A DNA stretch of 64,000 nt from Leptobrachium leishanense. Taxonomy: Eukaryota > Chordata > Amphibia > Anura > Megophryidae. The position numbers and the translations under genes are program-made. The notes beneath the pieces are model-generated. The model had not been told where the DNA came from and did not search any database. It worked only from the letters and a program-made list of their open reading frames with translations. The stretch spans positions 58,884,881 to 58,948,880 of the forward strand of contig CM019063.1 of assembly GCA_009667805.1 (NCBI GenBank). The letters run 5' to 3'. Shown here in pieces: positions 42,987-53,873 of this stretch. How positions within the stretch are numbered: position 1 is the first letter of the stretch; the number at the start of each line of letters is the position of its first letter.

Positions 42987-43250
42987 CCTGGGCACCCGGG
43001 GTGTGTGCATTTAGCACCCGGGTTCCCCGGGGGAGCGGTAGCCCTGGAGGGACACAGGAGGCACGCCGGCCCAGGCGTATGCCCTCTCGCCCAGCCGGAA
43101 ACCCTAAGGACATGGGGTCCCGACCAAGCTGGCACGGCCGCAAGGCAAATGGAGAGGCCTGGTGACTCGGCCTCCCCAGACTGACTATGGGCCTGGGAGC
43201 ACCGACTTCCCCGGTATGACCCGGTGGGGTCAGACCAGGTGCGTCGAACT

Positions 43251-43266
43251 GGGGGAGGGGGAGGAG
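43251..43266 (+). other. Polypurine tract
   Basis: GGGGGAGGGGGAGGAG lies immediately before the 3' LTR, the place where plus-strand DNA synthesis starts in LTR retrotransposons. Confidence 0.85.
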
Positions 43267-44365
43267 TGTCACGGAATGGCCCAGCACCCTCAGCCAGGGG
43301 CGGTGCAGTGACAGTGGTGGCTATGGACACTCGGGTGCGGTGGCACGCACCCAGTTTTACCAGTATTTTTATTAGATGTGATCATGGTGTGGTGTAATAA
43401 AGTGTTCCCCGTTGGTTTATTGTGTAATGTATTTTTCCTTTGTTGCCTTGCTCGCCGCCATTTTCCGATCACCTTGTGGCGCAGTTAAGAATTTTCGATT
43501 CGGAAAATGGCCGATCCGAACCATTCGGTTCGGATCGCAAAATGGCCGATTCGGACCATCCGGTCCGAATTGGCGACTCCCTGAAGGCCAAGGGCCAATG
43601 GGTCCTGGGAGGGCGGGCAAGGAGTCCCATTGTATTCTAATTGTGTGCAGAGGTAATAAATGCTGGTACTGTAAACAATAAAGGGAGTTCCTGCAGTGCA
43701 TTCAGCTTTGACTGGTGTGGCTTATTTCTCCACCGTAATTTCGTATCTGAGAGTCCCCCGCGATCTCAGGGTACGGTGCCCATCCAGGTACGAACCGAAG
43801 CGAGCGCTCTGTGCCTGCATCGAGTAGCAGGGCAGAGGCGCAGCGCAGGAAGATTCGGTTCTCAGAGAGACGGAGATCCGAACCGAAGGGCGCGGCCGCG
43901 TACCTCGCTACGGTGTTGCGAGGGATTGCGGGAAGATCCGAATCCCTCGCCCCTTCTGCCAGATCCGAAGTTCCTTTCAGCCGATCCGATCCGAAAGGTC
44001 ATTCCTCCATTGAGATCCGAAAAGTTACCCGCACGCGCGATCGGAAACGTTTCCCGCAAGATCCGAAACGTTTCCCACATAGATCCGAAGATTCCTCCGT
44101 GGCTGGCAGATCCGATCTCCACGGACGTCCCACACCCACAAGGTCAGTGAGCCAGCTGCTCGGGACGCTGAGTGCCGTATGGCTCAGTGGTCGGGCTGGT
44201 TCTAGGCAGGGGTCCCCTCCACCGCCCGCTAACCCTTCCCCAGGGTCACGCCAGGCCGCACGAGACGCCGAGTGCGCGTCACTCGGTAGTCGGGCCAGCG
44301 GTAAGCGAAGGGGTCACGCAGATTGAGCACACCCGCAGGCGGAACAACATCTCCATTCCGTCATA
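43267..44365 (+). repeat. 3' LTR
   Basis: Almost identical to the 5' LTR; differences are one C fewer at 43437, C to T in GAACCATTCGG, A to G in GGTACGGTGCC, CACGCGCG for CACCGCG, and one C more in GTCCCACACC. Followed by the second AAAAC. Confidence 0.95.
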
Positions 44366-44482
44366 AAAACATTTTATACTTTATTGAGAAAAAAACCTTA
44401 GAGTGCTGGCATGTGTGTATGTATATATAGATATATATTATTGTATCCAGTGATCATCTTCAATTTTTCAATAATGTATTAT

Positions 44483-45340
44483 CCCCTTTACTACCAAGAT
44501 CGACTATGCTCGATCTGAAAGGCAACTCCCAGTGCCATAAGATTAACCTCCCTGGCAGTTATCCCGAGTGTGTCTCGGGGTTAAATTTCACCGCTGAGAG
44601 CGGTAACCCTGAGACACACTCAGGCTGTATACATTGCCTCTCCCTGCGCTCCCTCGCTGATCCTCGCAACCTCATACTTCCTAGATTCCTTCTCGCGAAC
44701 CAGGAAGTATGAGGTTGCGATCGCCGGAGGAGGCTGCGGGGACATCGAGGGAATGCAGGGAGAGGTGATGTATCCAGCGGCAACCAGAGTGTTGCTCGGG
44801 GTTACCGCTTCCATCATAGGAGTTTAACCCCGAGCAACACTCGGGATGCCGATTGGGGGGAGGCAAAAATAAATAAATAGAGTGCTTTTTGACATGAAAA
44901 TGTCAAAAAAACAGACTACCAGGGAGGTTAAGCAAGGTGAGATTATGTTTCACAAGAGCATTGCAAAGGAATTTTGTTTATTGCAAAGTAAATTCATTGT
45001 GGGCTCCACTACATTTGGGCTTCAGAACATACTCCAAACGTTTTAGCACCGTGGGCATGATGCCCGAGGTGCTAACACTTTTTAAAACCAGCTAGGAATT
45101 TGTCTGACATTTTCCCAGCTGATCCTGCACGGAGCTCAGAACTGCAGTAACTCATTTTGGCCAGCAGATGGTGACATCCTCCTGCCAAATAGCTTAATAC
45201 AGTAAGGATTACATTGGGAATAATCCCAAATATTTCTTACTGTATAATTCATTAAAAATGATTTTCCAAAAAAAACCAAACAAACAACACTGGTTGTGGA
45301 CAGTAGTGTTTGGGAAATCTCTTGGTAGTGAAGGGGTTAA
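44483..45340. mobile_element. MITE (CCTTTACTACC family) split by a piggyBac-like MITE
   Basis: The left end ATCCCCTTTACTACCAAGAT and the right end TTGGTAGTGAAGGGGTTAA are inverted. The interior matches 34080-34455 (GCCCGAGGTGCTAAC, GCCAGCAGATGGTGACATC). A TTAA-flanked MITE is nested at 44547-44927. Confidence 0.75.
44547..44927. mobile_element. piggyBac-like MITE with TTAA duplication
   Basis: The ends CCTCCCTGGCAGT and ACTACCAGGGAGG are inverted and flanked by TTAA (44543-44546 and 44928-44931). Inside are strong inverted pairs: CTCGCAACCTCATACTTCCT with AGGAAGTATGAGGTTGCGA, and CCGAGTGTGTCTCGGGGTTA facing TAACCCCGAGCAACACTCGG. TTAA duplications occur in piggyBac and some Kolobok elements; the CCT ends favour piggyBac. 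Non-coding. Confidence 0.85.
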
Positions 45341-45543
45341 AATAGCATACAAGATTAAAATATACAAGTTGACTGTCATTCTAAAATTAACTGGGATATT
45401 TCAGATACTTTGTTCCAGGTAGAGAGGTCTTTCAAAAGAGCATGTCCATTAACGTTATATAGAATATGGAGATTGAAGTGATTTTTTTTTTTTTTTTACG
45501 TCTTTCTGTTACCTTGCACCTAGATAGATTGGTATCTTATTAA

Positions 45544-46334
45544 TAGGCTTGTGCACCGATTTTTTTTTTCGGTTCGATTTGGTTCGTTCAGATTTTGTAA
45601 ATTTTCGTTTCGACTGGTTTCGGACGATTTTCGTTTCTGTTCGTTTTTCGTATCGATTTTTTTTTCGTGATTTCGGAAATTTTCGTGTTTTTCGGAACGT
45701 CTGTTCTCCTCGTTTCAAAGTGTCTATTCGTTTTGACGTAAACTAATGGTTTTCCGGATACGATAATTATACGATACGATAATTCTACCGATACGATAAT
45801 TCTGCCATTGAGATTTCTCATTTTTTACAAAAAGGATACATTGAGATTTCTCATTTTTTACAAAAAGGATACATTGAGATTTCTCATTTTTTACAAGAAG
45901 GATACATAGAGATTTCTCATTTTTACAAAAAGGATACATTTATTTATTTATTTATTTATTTATAAAGGATTTTACCAGGAAGGATACATTGAGGTTTCTC
46001 ATATTTTACAAGAAGGATACATTGAGATTTCTCTGGTTTTCCAGGAAGGAAACATTGAGATAGGAATGATACAAAATTTAATTACAGAATCAGCGATATA
46101 AATACGATGTCCAAAATTACTGAAATGGAACCGAAATCAGGAATGGAACCAAAATGAATTTCGATTTTACACATTTCTAGTCCATTCGAAAATTCCGAAA
46201 AGTTTTCGTTTCGGCACGAAAATTTGTTTGATCTGCCGATTTCGGATCTGAAAATTTTCGGAAAATCGGCTGAATCCGAATGCACGAATCGGGAAATTTC
46301 GTGAAAATTCCGAAACCCGAAACGCACATCCCTA
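45544..46334. mobile_element. hAT MITE (TAGGGATGTGC family), full copy
   Basis: The ends TAGGCTTGTGCACCG and ACGCACATCCCTA are flanked by a perfect 8-bp duplication CTTATTAA (45536-45543 and 46335-46342). The middle (about 45805-46060) holds some seven 33-bp units (TTTTACAAAAAGGATACATT with GAGATTTCTC) plus a TTTA run at 45934-45963. Minus-strand frames across it are repeat translation. Confidence 0.92.
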
Positions 46335-46342
46335 CTTATTAA

Positions 46343-46704
46343 TATTGCCATTTCACTATGAGTCCAGATAGAGCTGTATGTCACCTATAATAGACTTCAT
46401 TATTCAGTCAGGCTTAGAAACAGAAAAATACAATCTCATCCGATTCTGTCTATGTTGTGATTCTGCCATTTTATTTATTTATTTATATTTCCAGCTGTTC
46501 GTTCTTGCGCTTCCAATGCTAAATGAAATCTAAAACAATATATAATAAAAAGAAACAGATGGAGATATGAATCCTTGAAAGAATCAATAGCTGGCATTGA
46601 GGAGAGGAAAAAAAAAGAAGCTTCTGTAAATTGTATTTCTTTCAGAGTCGTTTTGATCGATTGCATTCACATGTAAAGTAATATTAGTGATCAAAGGTCA
46701 AAAG
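46343..46704. other. Unassigned stretch
   Basis: TTTA-rich run near 46473-46488; nothing else recognised. Confidence 0.45.
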
Positions 46705-46706
46705 TA

Positions 46707-47208
46707 CCGTAGATACTCGAGTATAACGCGACCCGAATATAACGCGATGGATAGAGATTTATTGTGGAAATGAGAGAATACTCAAGACTCGAATATAACG
46801 CGAGGAACAAAATTATACTGTACCGGTAAACAATTAAAATCCTTCCAGGTTCTCTTAACACAGTCTCAGGTCAGGGTGTTCTGATCTAGAATGATTGCAG
46901 CTGTTACTAAGTATGAAGCCGCCAGCTACCCATCTTCCTTACTAGCGATTAGATGGCCGGTGGAGGCGAGTGAGGTGAATGATTGTGCCCTCTGGCCGTG
47001 ATGGATCCCACCTCTCCCGGATCTTACTGAAGGGTTTGCAAGCATCATGAGACTGCATTCACTTCCACGAGACTACCGGAACTTCCGGGAGACTTGGGAT
47101 CCAGAGCAGGGTAATTATTTTTTTCACACGCGATGCAGATGTCTCGAATACAATGCGACCCCTCCAATTTTTGTCACCAAAATCTAGCGGGAAACTCGAG
47201 TATCTACA
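46707..47208. mobile_element. Tc1/mariner-type MITE (GATACTCGAGTATA ends), copy 1
   Basis: The left end CCGTAGATACTCGAGTATA and the right end ACTCGAGTATCTACA are inverted and flanked by TA (46705-46706 and 47209-47210). Subterminal direct repeats CGAATATAACGCGA occur two or three times at the left and as TCGAATACAATGCGA at the right. It is a complete 502-bp non-coding copy and gives the empty site for the CR1 insertion in copy 2. Confidence 0.88.
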
Positions 47209-47330
47209 TACCTTATTTTACATTTATATATAAAAATGTGTTTTTTAAATCTTTTTCTAAAATAACTTGAAAGTCTAACTTCTGATCACCAAAGGACAAC
47301 CAACAATGTGCGTGCCGATTGGAACTAGGG

Positions 47331-47494
47331 CAGTGGTTCTCAACCCTGGTCCTCAGGTGCCCCTAACAGGCCAGATTTGCCAGAAATCTGACGCACAGCA
47401 CAAGTGATTGCATTATTCAGTCTGCTTTTCCTCAAGGTAATCTTCAAAATCTGTCCTATTAGAGGTACTTGAGGACCAGGGTTGGGAACCACTG
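47331..47494. mobile_element. hAT MITE (CAGTGGTTC ends), copy 3
   Basis: The ends CAGTGGTTCTCAACC and GGTTGGGAACCACTG are inverted. The flanks AACTAGGG (47323-47330) and AACTAGAA (47495-47502) match at six of eight bases. Confidence 0.9.
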
Positions 47495-47502
47495 AACTAG
47501 AA

Positions 47503-50162
47503 GACAGATTAACAAAGAGGGGTGTTGGGTCACCGTGGAGCTCCATAAAATATACTAAAATTTTATTTTTGTGTTACAATTTACGAACTGCATTTGCTTC
47601 CCAGTATGGTCTTCCGAGGCTTAGTCCAGAAGGGCGTCTTCCAGTTTTTCTTTCTATTATGGACAAATGAGTTGGATATTTTTGTCATTTTTCCACAGTA
47701 TTTTTTGACTTCTAGAAAAGACAGAGTACATAGTCCTCGTGCATATAGTGAGATTCCACAGAAGGTGGTTCTTCTCCTCGTAAATCCTGGATACAATAAC
47801 ATTGCACAGTATGCCTAAACTCCAGCTATCCACATCTAATGCAAAAAACTCACTCATTTCTGAGCCATTAAATAGTTGGCTCTAGACTTAAAATGCATAT
47901 GTGATTAGACACTCCTGTATCCTCACCACCAGCAGGTTTTACGTTCTTCCACGATGTTTCCTAGAGTGCCCAGGTAGCCACAATATTGTACTGCATCCAA
48001 CATAAACCGCATGTGGAAGGAACCTCTACACACTGGATACAAATAGTAAGTCCAATGTGTGGGCCAATTTATTAATACATAACAATAAAATATTGATTTG
48101 CACAACGCGTTTCGACATCGTCTTCAAGTGCACCTAAATGCTCTATCCTTGTCGCTCTTCATATACTACTATTAGCGCCTATATCACTTTGTATTGTATG
48201 ACGTCTATAGGTGGAATATCTCATCATATAGTAGGTCATTTGACCCCATGCTCTGCCAAAGACCATTATCTTTTAATAGGAAATTTTCCCTGCACAATTA
48301 CCAATGTTCTAGACTGGACGGTAACCATGTCAACGCATACGATGATACATACAATTCCACAATGTAGAGCAGCACTCTAGGAAAGGCAGGGGCCACCTGA
48401 TCATTGGAGTAACCACCTCTAAGATATCCACAGAACGAAAGAACTGGACTCGACACTATACCTTTTTTTTTCCAGACAACTTTATTCGACATCAAAACTA
48501 CAATGCTGGGCTGAACTTGTGTTGTATAATAAACCAGGCTGAAAAAGGAGGTCGAGATGTTGAGTGTCAGGTCCACGTCTTCTTTTCTTATGTGAATACG
48601 ATGATGGGACTTTTGATGCATCGTTTTCTTGTAAGAGTTTACTTAATTCGCTGAATCTATATCCCCTTAGTTTGTCACCACTATCCAAGGACTGAGTGTT
48701 GGACCTCCTAATATTTGGTATTTGAAACCCAATGCCAGTTGTGGTGCAGTGTTAAATTCAATATTCTCTTCAAGACAGGAAACCACTAAAACAAAGTCCA
48801 AATAACCTTAATCTGGAGTCTACTTTAACTTCTCAGATGGCATCTAGGGGTATAATGCGGCACCTTCATCAAGTACAACTGTACTGCTCTCTGTACGATC
48901 ATTTGACAAATGTTAGATGCACGGTAATGGTCCTCCCAGTATTTTCGTTGTTGTGACTTTGAAGAGTTGAGTAGAGTCAAGTGACAATATTTTTATATCA
49001 ATATGGTTTTATTGGAAATATTCTTGGCTTGTGTATTTCCGTGTGGCTTCCGTTCAGTGGTGCAGTTTTCATGGTTTACCATTCAATTATACTATGTACA
49101 TAGCCCTTGTTGTTTTAAACCAGTGATAAATCGTGTAGGAAGAAGCTCTGTAGGTCATTCACTGAAACAATCCTATGGCCAGGTCAAGTATAAGCATCCT
49201 GGCCACATGTAACTCGATCGCTGAATATTGGATGAGCTGTGGTCAGAGAAAGATCCCACCATTCTTTTTCTTCAGTTGACATGTGCGCCTAATACAATTA
49301 TGCATTACATTTCTCATACGTATACTTTCGGTGGGATAAGAGTAGATGTACGTCAGTACGAGCATCTATCCAACATGTACAACAGTTTAGGGAGAAAATA
49401 CATGTTCCTTTAATCAACACAGCCTGAGGCAACCAACGCACCAGCTTGTATTTGAAAGGTCAAGAAAAAATAGATTATATTGTTCCAATATAGTTTTCAT
49501 TAGCAAATGGTATTTTAACCCTTTAATGTTTAAATCCTGATGCAGAGGCAGCCTGACACATCGAGCACTCGGACACTGCCCGAGTGCGCCGAATAGGGGG
49601 ATGGGTGTGGATCAGGGCCTCATCAGTCTGCCTTGCTGCCCCTGCAGTAGGGACATGTGAGGAACATCATGGGGATTCCCTCCCCAGTGAGGAAGACGCT
49701 CCATGCACATCCTGGCTCTGAGCAGGGGGCTTCAGCCACAGCGGGCAGACATTTGGATGTCAGTCCTTGCTGTAGGGATTGTCACCCATGTTGCAGGTGT
49801 CATCACACATGCGTGATGACATCACAATCTAGGATTCCCCCCTGCCCAGCAAGGAAATCCCAATACAGGAGATACAGGGTCCAAAGACCCCTGCCACTCC
49901 AGATCCGTGTGTCCTACAAGGACAGTTCAGGTGTCATTGGAAAGGCCCCCCCCTTATAAAGTTAACAATGCCGATGCACTAACTCATTTATTTTTTCATA
50001 TATATTTTAATATATTCAAATGTTAAAATATAATGAATTATTTTATTAATATATTTTTAGATCTTAGTCATATAATTATTATTAAATAAATTAATAATAT
50101 ACTGCAATATATATATATATATATATATAATAAACAAGGACCAAAACTCAAGCTATAACCAT
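47503..50162. other. Unassigned stretch with a degenerate hammerhead-like site
   Basis: No frame with known domain similarity; those at 47594-47818, 48298-48621 and 49003-49212 are short and family-less. It contains the degenerate motif at 48099-48132 and an AT run at 50106-50130. It may be a mixture of unique intron and decayed retroelement. Confidence 0.45.
48099..48132 (-). ncRNA. Degenerate hammerhead-like motif
   Basis: On the minus strand: TGCA (stem I), CTTGAAGA (the CUGANGA core with one extra U), a short GAC/GTC stem, GAAAC, GCGTT, then TGCA complementary to the first stem strand. The inserted base in the core makes activity unlikely. The layout matches the two better motifs at 15806 and 39281. 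Confidence 0.35.
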
Positions 50163-50455
50163 GGAGCTCTGTGATATGCTCATACACAGAGCACATTACT
50201 GTGAGTTTTATTGCTGTGGAGCTCTGTGATATGCTCATACACACCGCACATTACTGTGAGTTTTATTGCTGTGGAGCTCCGTGATATACTCATATATAGC
50301 GCACATTACTGTGAGTTTTATTACTGTGGAGCTCTGTGATATGCTCATACACACCGCACATTACTGTGAGTTTTATTACTGTGGAGCTCTGTGATATGCT
50401 CATACACACCGCACATTACTGTGAGTTTTATTGCTGTGGAGCTCTGTAATGTGCA
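50163..50455. repeat. 55-bp satellite array, about five copies
   Basis: GCTCTGTGATATGCTCATAC recurs at 50166, 50221, 50276, 50331, 50386 and (partly) 50441; the period is exactly 55 bp. Its inverse is the repeat inside the hAT MITE at 18169-18980. No hAT ends were identified here. Confidence 0.93.
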
Positions 50456-50787
50456 GTATCTTATAAACCTGAAAAGTGATCGGCAGCATCCCACGTGTGT
50501 CAAAGGCACCAACTGTGCTGCGGCACTGCCTTAACTGCAGTGAGTGGGTGATGGCTGCCACAGCAGAGTGGCCATCTGTAAGTCTGGAGGGGGCACAATG
50601 GATCCCCCAATTTGCTGCTGGGCCCGAGTGGATTTTCTTAACTTCTTAAAATAATTATTTGAAAGTTGTTATGGTAAAGAATTTCCTCACACAATGTACA
50701 CGTGGATGTTGCATTTTATGGGTGTGTCCTTCTGTGGTGGCATGGAACAAGGGGACCCCATGATCTCCTATTGCCCAGGGGCCCGAT
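50456..50787. other. Unassigned stretch
   Basis: It may continue the satellite-bearing element (GGGCCCGAGTGG near 50620), but no end was found. Confidence 0.4.
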
Positions 50788-50789
50788 TA

Positions 50790-51758
50790 CTGTAGATACT
50801 CGAGTATACCGCTAGATTTTGGTGACAAAAATTTACCTTAAAATTGGAGGGGTCGCATTATATTCGAGACATCTGCATCGCGGGTTACAAAAAAAAAAAA
50901 AAACACCTTTCCTTGCTCCCAAGTCTCCCGGACGTTCCGCTAGTCTCGCTGCAGCGAATACGGGCTCCCTGATGCTTGCAAACACTTCAGGAACTCCCAG
51001 ATTCAGGAGAGGTGCGATCCATTACAGCCAGAGGGCACGCTCGGTTTAAGCCAATCGTTCACCTCGCTCGCCTCCGCCAGCCAATCTAAATCACTAGTAA
51101 AGAAGATCGGTGGCCGGTAGCTTCCTACTTCGAAACAATTGTAATCATTATAGAGCAGAGCACCCTGGCCTGAGGGGTAGCCTGACCGTGTTAAGAGAAC
51201 CAAGAAAGGCTTAATGATCTTAACATGTACAGCTTGGAAAAAAGACGAGACAGAGGAGATATGATAGAAACATTTAAATACGTAAAGGGAATCCACAAGG
51301 TAGAGGAAGGGAGTATATTTAAAAGGAAACAAAATAGCAAAACAAGAGGACATAGTCTTAGATTAGAGGGGCAAAGGTTTAAAAGTAACATCAGGAAGCA
51401 TTATTTTACTGAGCGGGTGGTGGATACATGGAACAGTCTTCCAGTAGAAGTGGTAGAGGCCAAAACAGTGATTGAATTTAAGCAAGCATGGGATAGGCAT
51501 AAGGCTATCCTAAACAAAAGATAAATCCAGGTAAAGTATCCATGTAATTGGGCAGACTAGATGGGCCGAAAGGTTCTTATCTGCCGACATTTTTTCTATG
51601 TTTCTATGTTTCTAACCTGGAAGGATTTTAATTGTTTACCGGTACAGTAAAATTTTGTTCCTTGCGTTATATTCGAGTCTTGAGTATACGCTCATTTTCG
51701 TAATAAATTTCTATCCATCGCGTTATATTCAGGTCGTGCTATACTCGAGTGTCTACGG
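50790..51758. mobile_element. Tc1/mariner-type MITE, copy 2, interrupted by CR1
   Basis: It runs from CTGTAGATACTCGAGTATA to ATACTCGAGTGTCTACGG with TA on both sides (50788-50789 and 51759-51760). Orientation is inverse to copy 1 at 46707. A CR1-like 3' fragment lies at 51202-51613; without it the element is about 550 bp. Confidence 0.88.
51202..51613 (+). mobile_element. CR1-like LINE 3' end, 412 bp, inserted in the Tc1-type MITE
   Basis: It matches 33377-33780 of the CR1-like LINE, including YSLEKRRDRGDMIETFKYV, WNSLPVEVVEAKTVIEF and a natural stop, then GATGGGCCGAAAGGTTCTTA and a TTTCTATG tail. AACC flanks both sides (51198-51201 and 51614-51617), and copy 1 of the host MITE shows the uninterrupted site. 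The C-terminal reading frame (51225-51524) is open, unlike the longer copy. Confidence 0.92.
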
Positions 51759-51760
51759 TA

Positions 51761-52777
51761 GTCGTCAGTCTGCCCCTGTCCTGATACGAGCATTTTTGTA
51801 GTGGGAAACAATTTATGTGGATGAATGTAATTGTTGTAATGTCAGCGTTCTGCTAATGGGTGCTTTCACAGCTTGGAAGATCATAAAAACCATATTAAAT
51901 TTGATAACATGATATCCTGCAGGTGCCAATATTTTATCAGCTTTAATCAGTGAGCAAAGCATTTTAAGACTAATGGGGCTGTGTGAGATGGAATTAATCA
52001 GGCAGATGGAAAACAAAAAGGCTATACGCCCTGCGCGGCCACTTATTGCTGTATGACCTCTTTATGTCTATGCAGATTTCCTAATAAAACATTTTGAATA
52101 TAAAAAAAAGAGAAAAAAAAGGCTATGAAAGATTAATTTGAACATCAATTGTTTTTCAAGCATTCCTTTAAAGGAGCGCTCTAAAAAGCTAAAGTGGTCC
52201 GGCTGTATGGAAAGCCTCCCCTCCTCCCTCTGATGCCATTTTCTCATTAATCCTCTGAGTTTCTTCTGCCCAGGCTCATCATCAGGCAGCCGGGATTTTG
52301 AAATTCCCAGTTGCCAGTCAGTGATGATGTCCACGCACTCTGCGTGCTAACATCATCCTCTCTCGGACCACCAGCAATAGCGAGCATCCTGTGAGAAGAC
52401 AGCCGGTGAATTGGTCCAGTCCATTGTTTTGTGCAGGTGCCATGGAATTTGCGTACACAAGTACCAAACGATGCACAATTTGCAAATTGAGTAAAAAAAG
52501 ATGCAGGGACTTCCACATTTCGGAAGGCCTGAGCTGAAGGGGACCAGCAATGTGAGCCAGGGGAAAAATGGAGAGTGTTTTCATCTAAAATAAAACAAAT
52601 ATGGAATCTAAAATAAAAATTATTAAGCTTAGATGTTACAGCCCAATTAACCCTTTTGCTGCTGAGCCATTCCATTCCTCTGCTTTGTGCTCCTTTTCAC
52701 CAATTTTTGCTCATCACATTTAAACCGTATTTAAAGTCATGTTTTATTGTAGGACCCTGATAAATTAAACAGGGTGT
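51761..52777. other. Mostly unassigned, with a short L1 tail and a MITE fragment
   Basis: It holds the 90-bp L1-type insertion at 52026-52115 and, at 52648-52757, a TTAACCCTTTTGCTGCTGAG fragment like 2487-2625. No gene frame is supported; 52247-52675 (minus) has no known domain. Confidence 0.45.
52026..52115 (+). mobile_element. Very short 5'-truncated L1-type insertion
   Basis: About 90 bp ending AATAAAACATTTTGAATATA plus an A-rich tail, flanked by AAAAGGCTAT-type sequence on both sides (GGCTAT at 52020-52025 and 52121-52126, with A runs before each). The ending resembles the L1/Tx1 3' end at 27588. Confidence 0.65.
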
Positions 52778-52874
52778 CCATAAAGTCTCTTTTACAATTT
52801 TAAAAATTGATTACAAAGGCAAATAAAAAGACAGATAAGTGAAAATTATTACAAAATGAGACGTATATATTTAA

Positions 52875-53694
52875 CCCCTTAAGGACCGCTGACGTACCAT
52901 GTACGTCCTGCCCACGGGTCTCCCTTAGACCCGCGGACGTACATGGTACGTCAGCGGCACCTAACCGCCCTCCCGCCCGATACTTACCTCCTTCGCTGGA
53001 TCCCTTGCAGATCTGGCAGGGAGGAAGCCTTCCCTCCTGATTTGCATGGGCCGGCGAGCTTGATGACGTCACCACGATCCGTGGCAGCTAGATGGTCATA
53101 TTTGACATCATTAGAAAGGCCTGATCATGGCCTTTCCAATGATACCAAACATGACCAGGTTTGGTTTAAAAAAAAATAAAAAATAAAAATAAGCAAATGT
53201 TGTTTTTTTTAAAGCTTTTTTGTCGGGGGGGGGGGGGGTTAGTTAAATAGGACCTAGGCTGTCATCTCAAAATAATTAGCACAAAATGGTCAGAATGAGC
53301 GCAGCGCACATAGGTGAACTGGCTCAGCAGTGAAGGGGTTAAAAAGCAAAAACATGTAAAAATTGGGTATTTCCAGTCTCGGGACAAAATTTTGAAACTA
53401 TTTAGCCGGGGTCTTTTTTGGTGGTTGTAGATTTTGGGGATTAAATTACGAAAAAGTGTGTTTTTACCATTTTTTCGTTTTTCATATTTTTTTATAGTAA
53501 ATTATTCGATATGATGGAAATAATGGTATTTCTAGAAAGTCCATTTAATGGCGGGAAAAACAGTGTATAATATGTGTGGCTTGAATAAACGAGTAAGTGA
53601 AAAATTTGACCTAAACACTAACAGCGCAGAAACGTAAAAACAGCAGCGGTCACTAAAGGACGGATTTGTGTAAAACTGCCCGGTCACTAAGGGG
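52875..53694. mobile_element. TTAA-flanked MITE (CCCCTTAAGGACCG ends)
   Basis: The ends CCCCTTAAGGACCG and CGGTCACTAAGGGG lie between TTAA at 52871-52874 and 53695-53698. Just inside the left end is a strong hairpin: CGCTGACGTACCATGTACGT facing ACGTACATGGTACGTCAGCG (52888-52956). GGCTCAGCAGTGAAGGGGTT at 53321-53340 looks like the end of another MITE and may mark an internal rearrangement. A long G run lies at 53225-53238. Confidence 0.75.
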
Positions 53695-53698
53695 TTAA

Positions 53699-53873
53699 GG
53701 ATTTTTTTGCCTCATTTAATACACCTCTATATGGGCACCATTAGTTGCACAAAGCACATCAAGACGGTGCTCGATTTCTTGCCGTGTAGCATCCCCTCAT
53801 CAATGGTGGCAATGGCATCTGTGATCCTCTGCTTTAGATTAGTGAGGTCCAGTAACTTTGTTCGATACACAAT
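53699..53873 (-). pseudogene. mariner-type transposase, C-terminal piece
   Basis: The minus strand encodes IVYRTKLLDLTNLKQRITDA followed by the QEIEHRLDVLCATNGAHIE ending typical of a mariner/IS630-type transposase C terminus, and a stop. The preceding residues are on the other side of the family B MITE at 54524-54561. DNA transposases of this family cut and paste the element at TA sites. Confidence 0.75.

Larger units (their letters stand above)
39338..44365 (+). mobile_element. Gag-only LTR retrotransposon, very young, no pol
   Basis: Two direct LTRs (1098 and 1099 bp) flank a 2.83 kb interior, with a perfect 5-bp duplication AAAAC at 39333-39337 and 44366-44370. The interior has a likely primer site after the 5' LTR (CTGGTGGCAGCGGTGGG, 40436-40452) and a polypurine tract before the 3' LTR (43251-43266). 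It encodes a gag-like frame with an N-terminal SAP-like motif and 54-residue repeats, but no protease, reverse transcriptase, RNase H or integrase. It must rely on enzymes supplied in trans. The overall form is Gypsy-like, by inference. Confidence 0.93.

Noticed and set aside
41576..43287. Several long minus-strand frames opposite the LTR element interior
   Set aside because: They mirror the GC-rich 162-bp repeats, and the plus strand has the start context, LTR order and SAP-like motif.
39338..44365. Endogenous retrovirus with env
   Set aside because: No reverse transcriptase, protease, integrase or envelope-like frame; only a gag-like frame is present.
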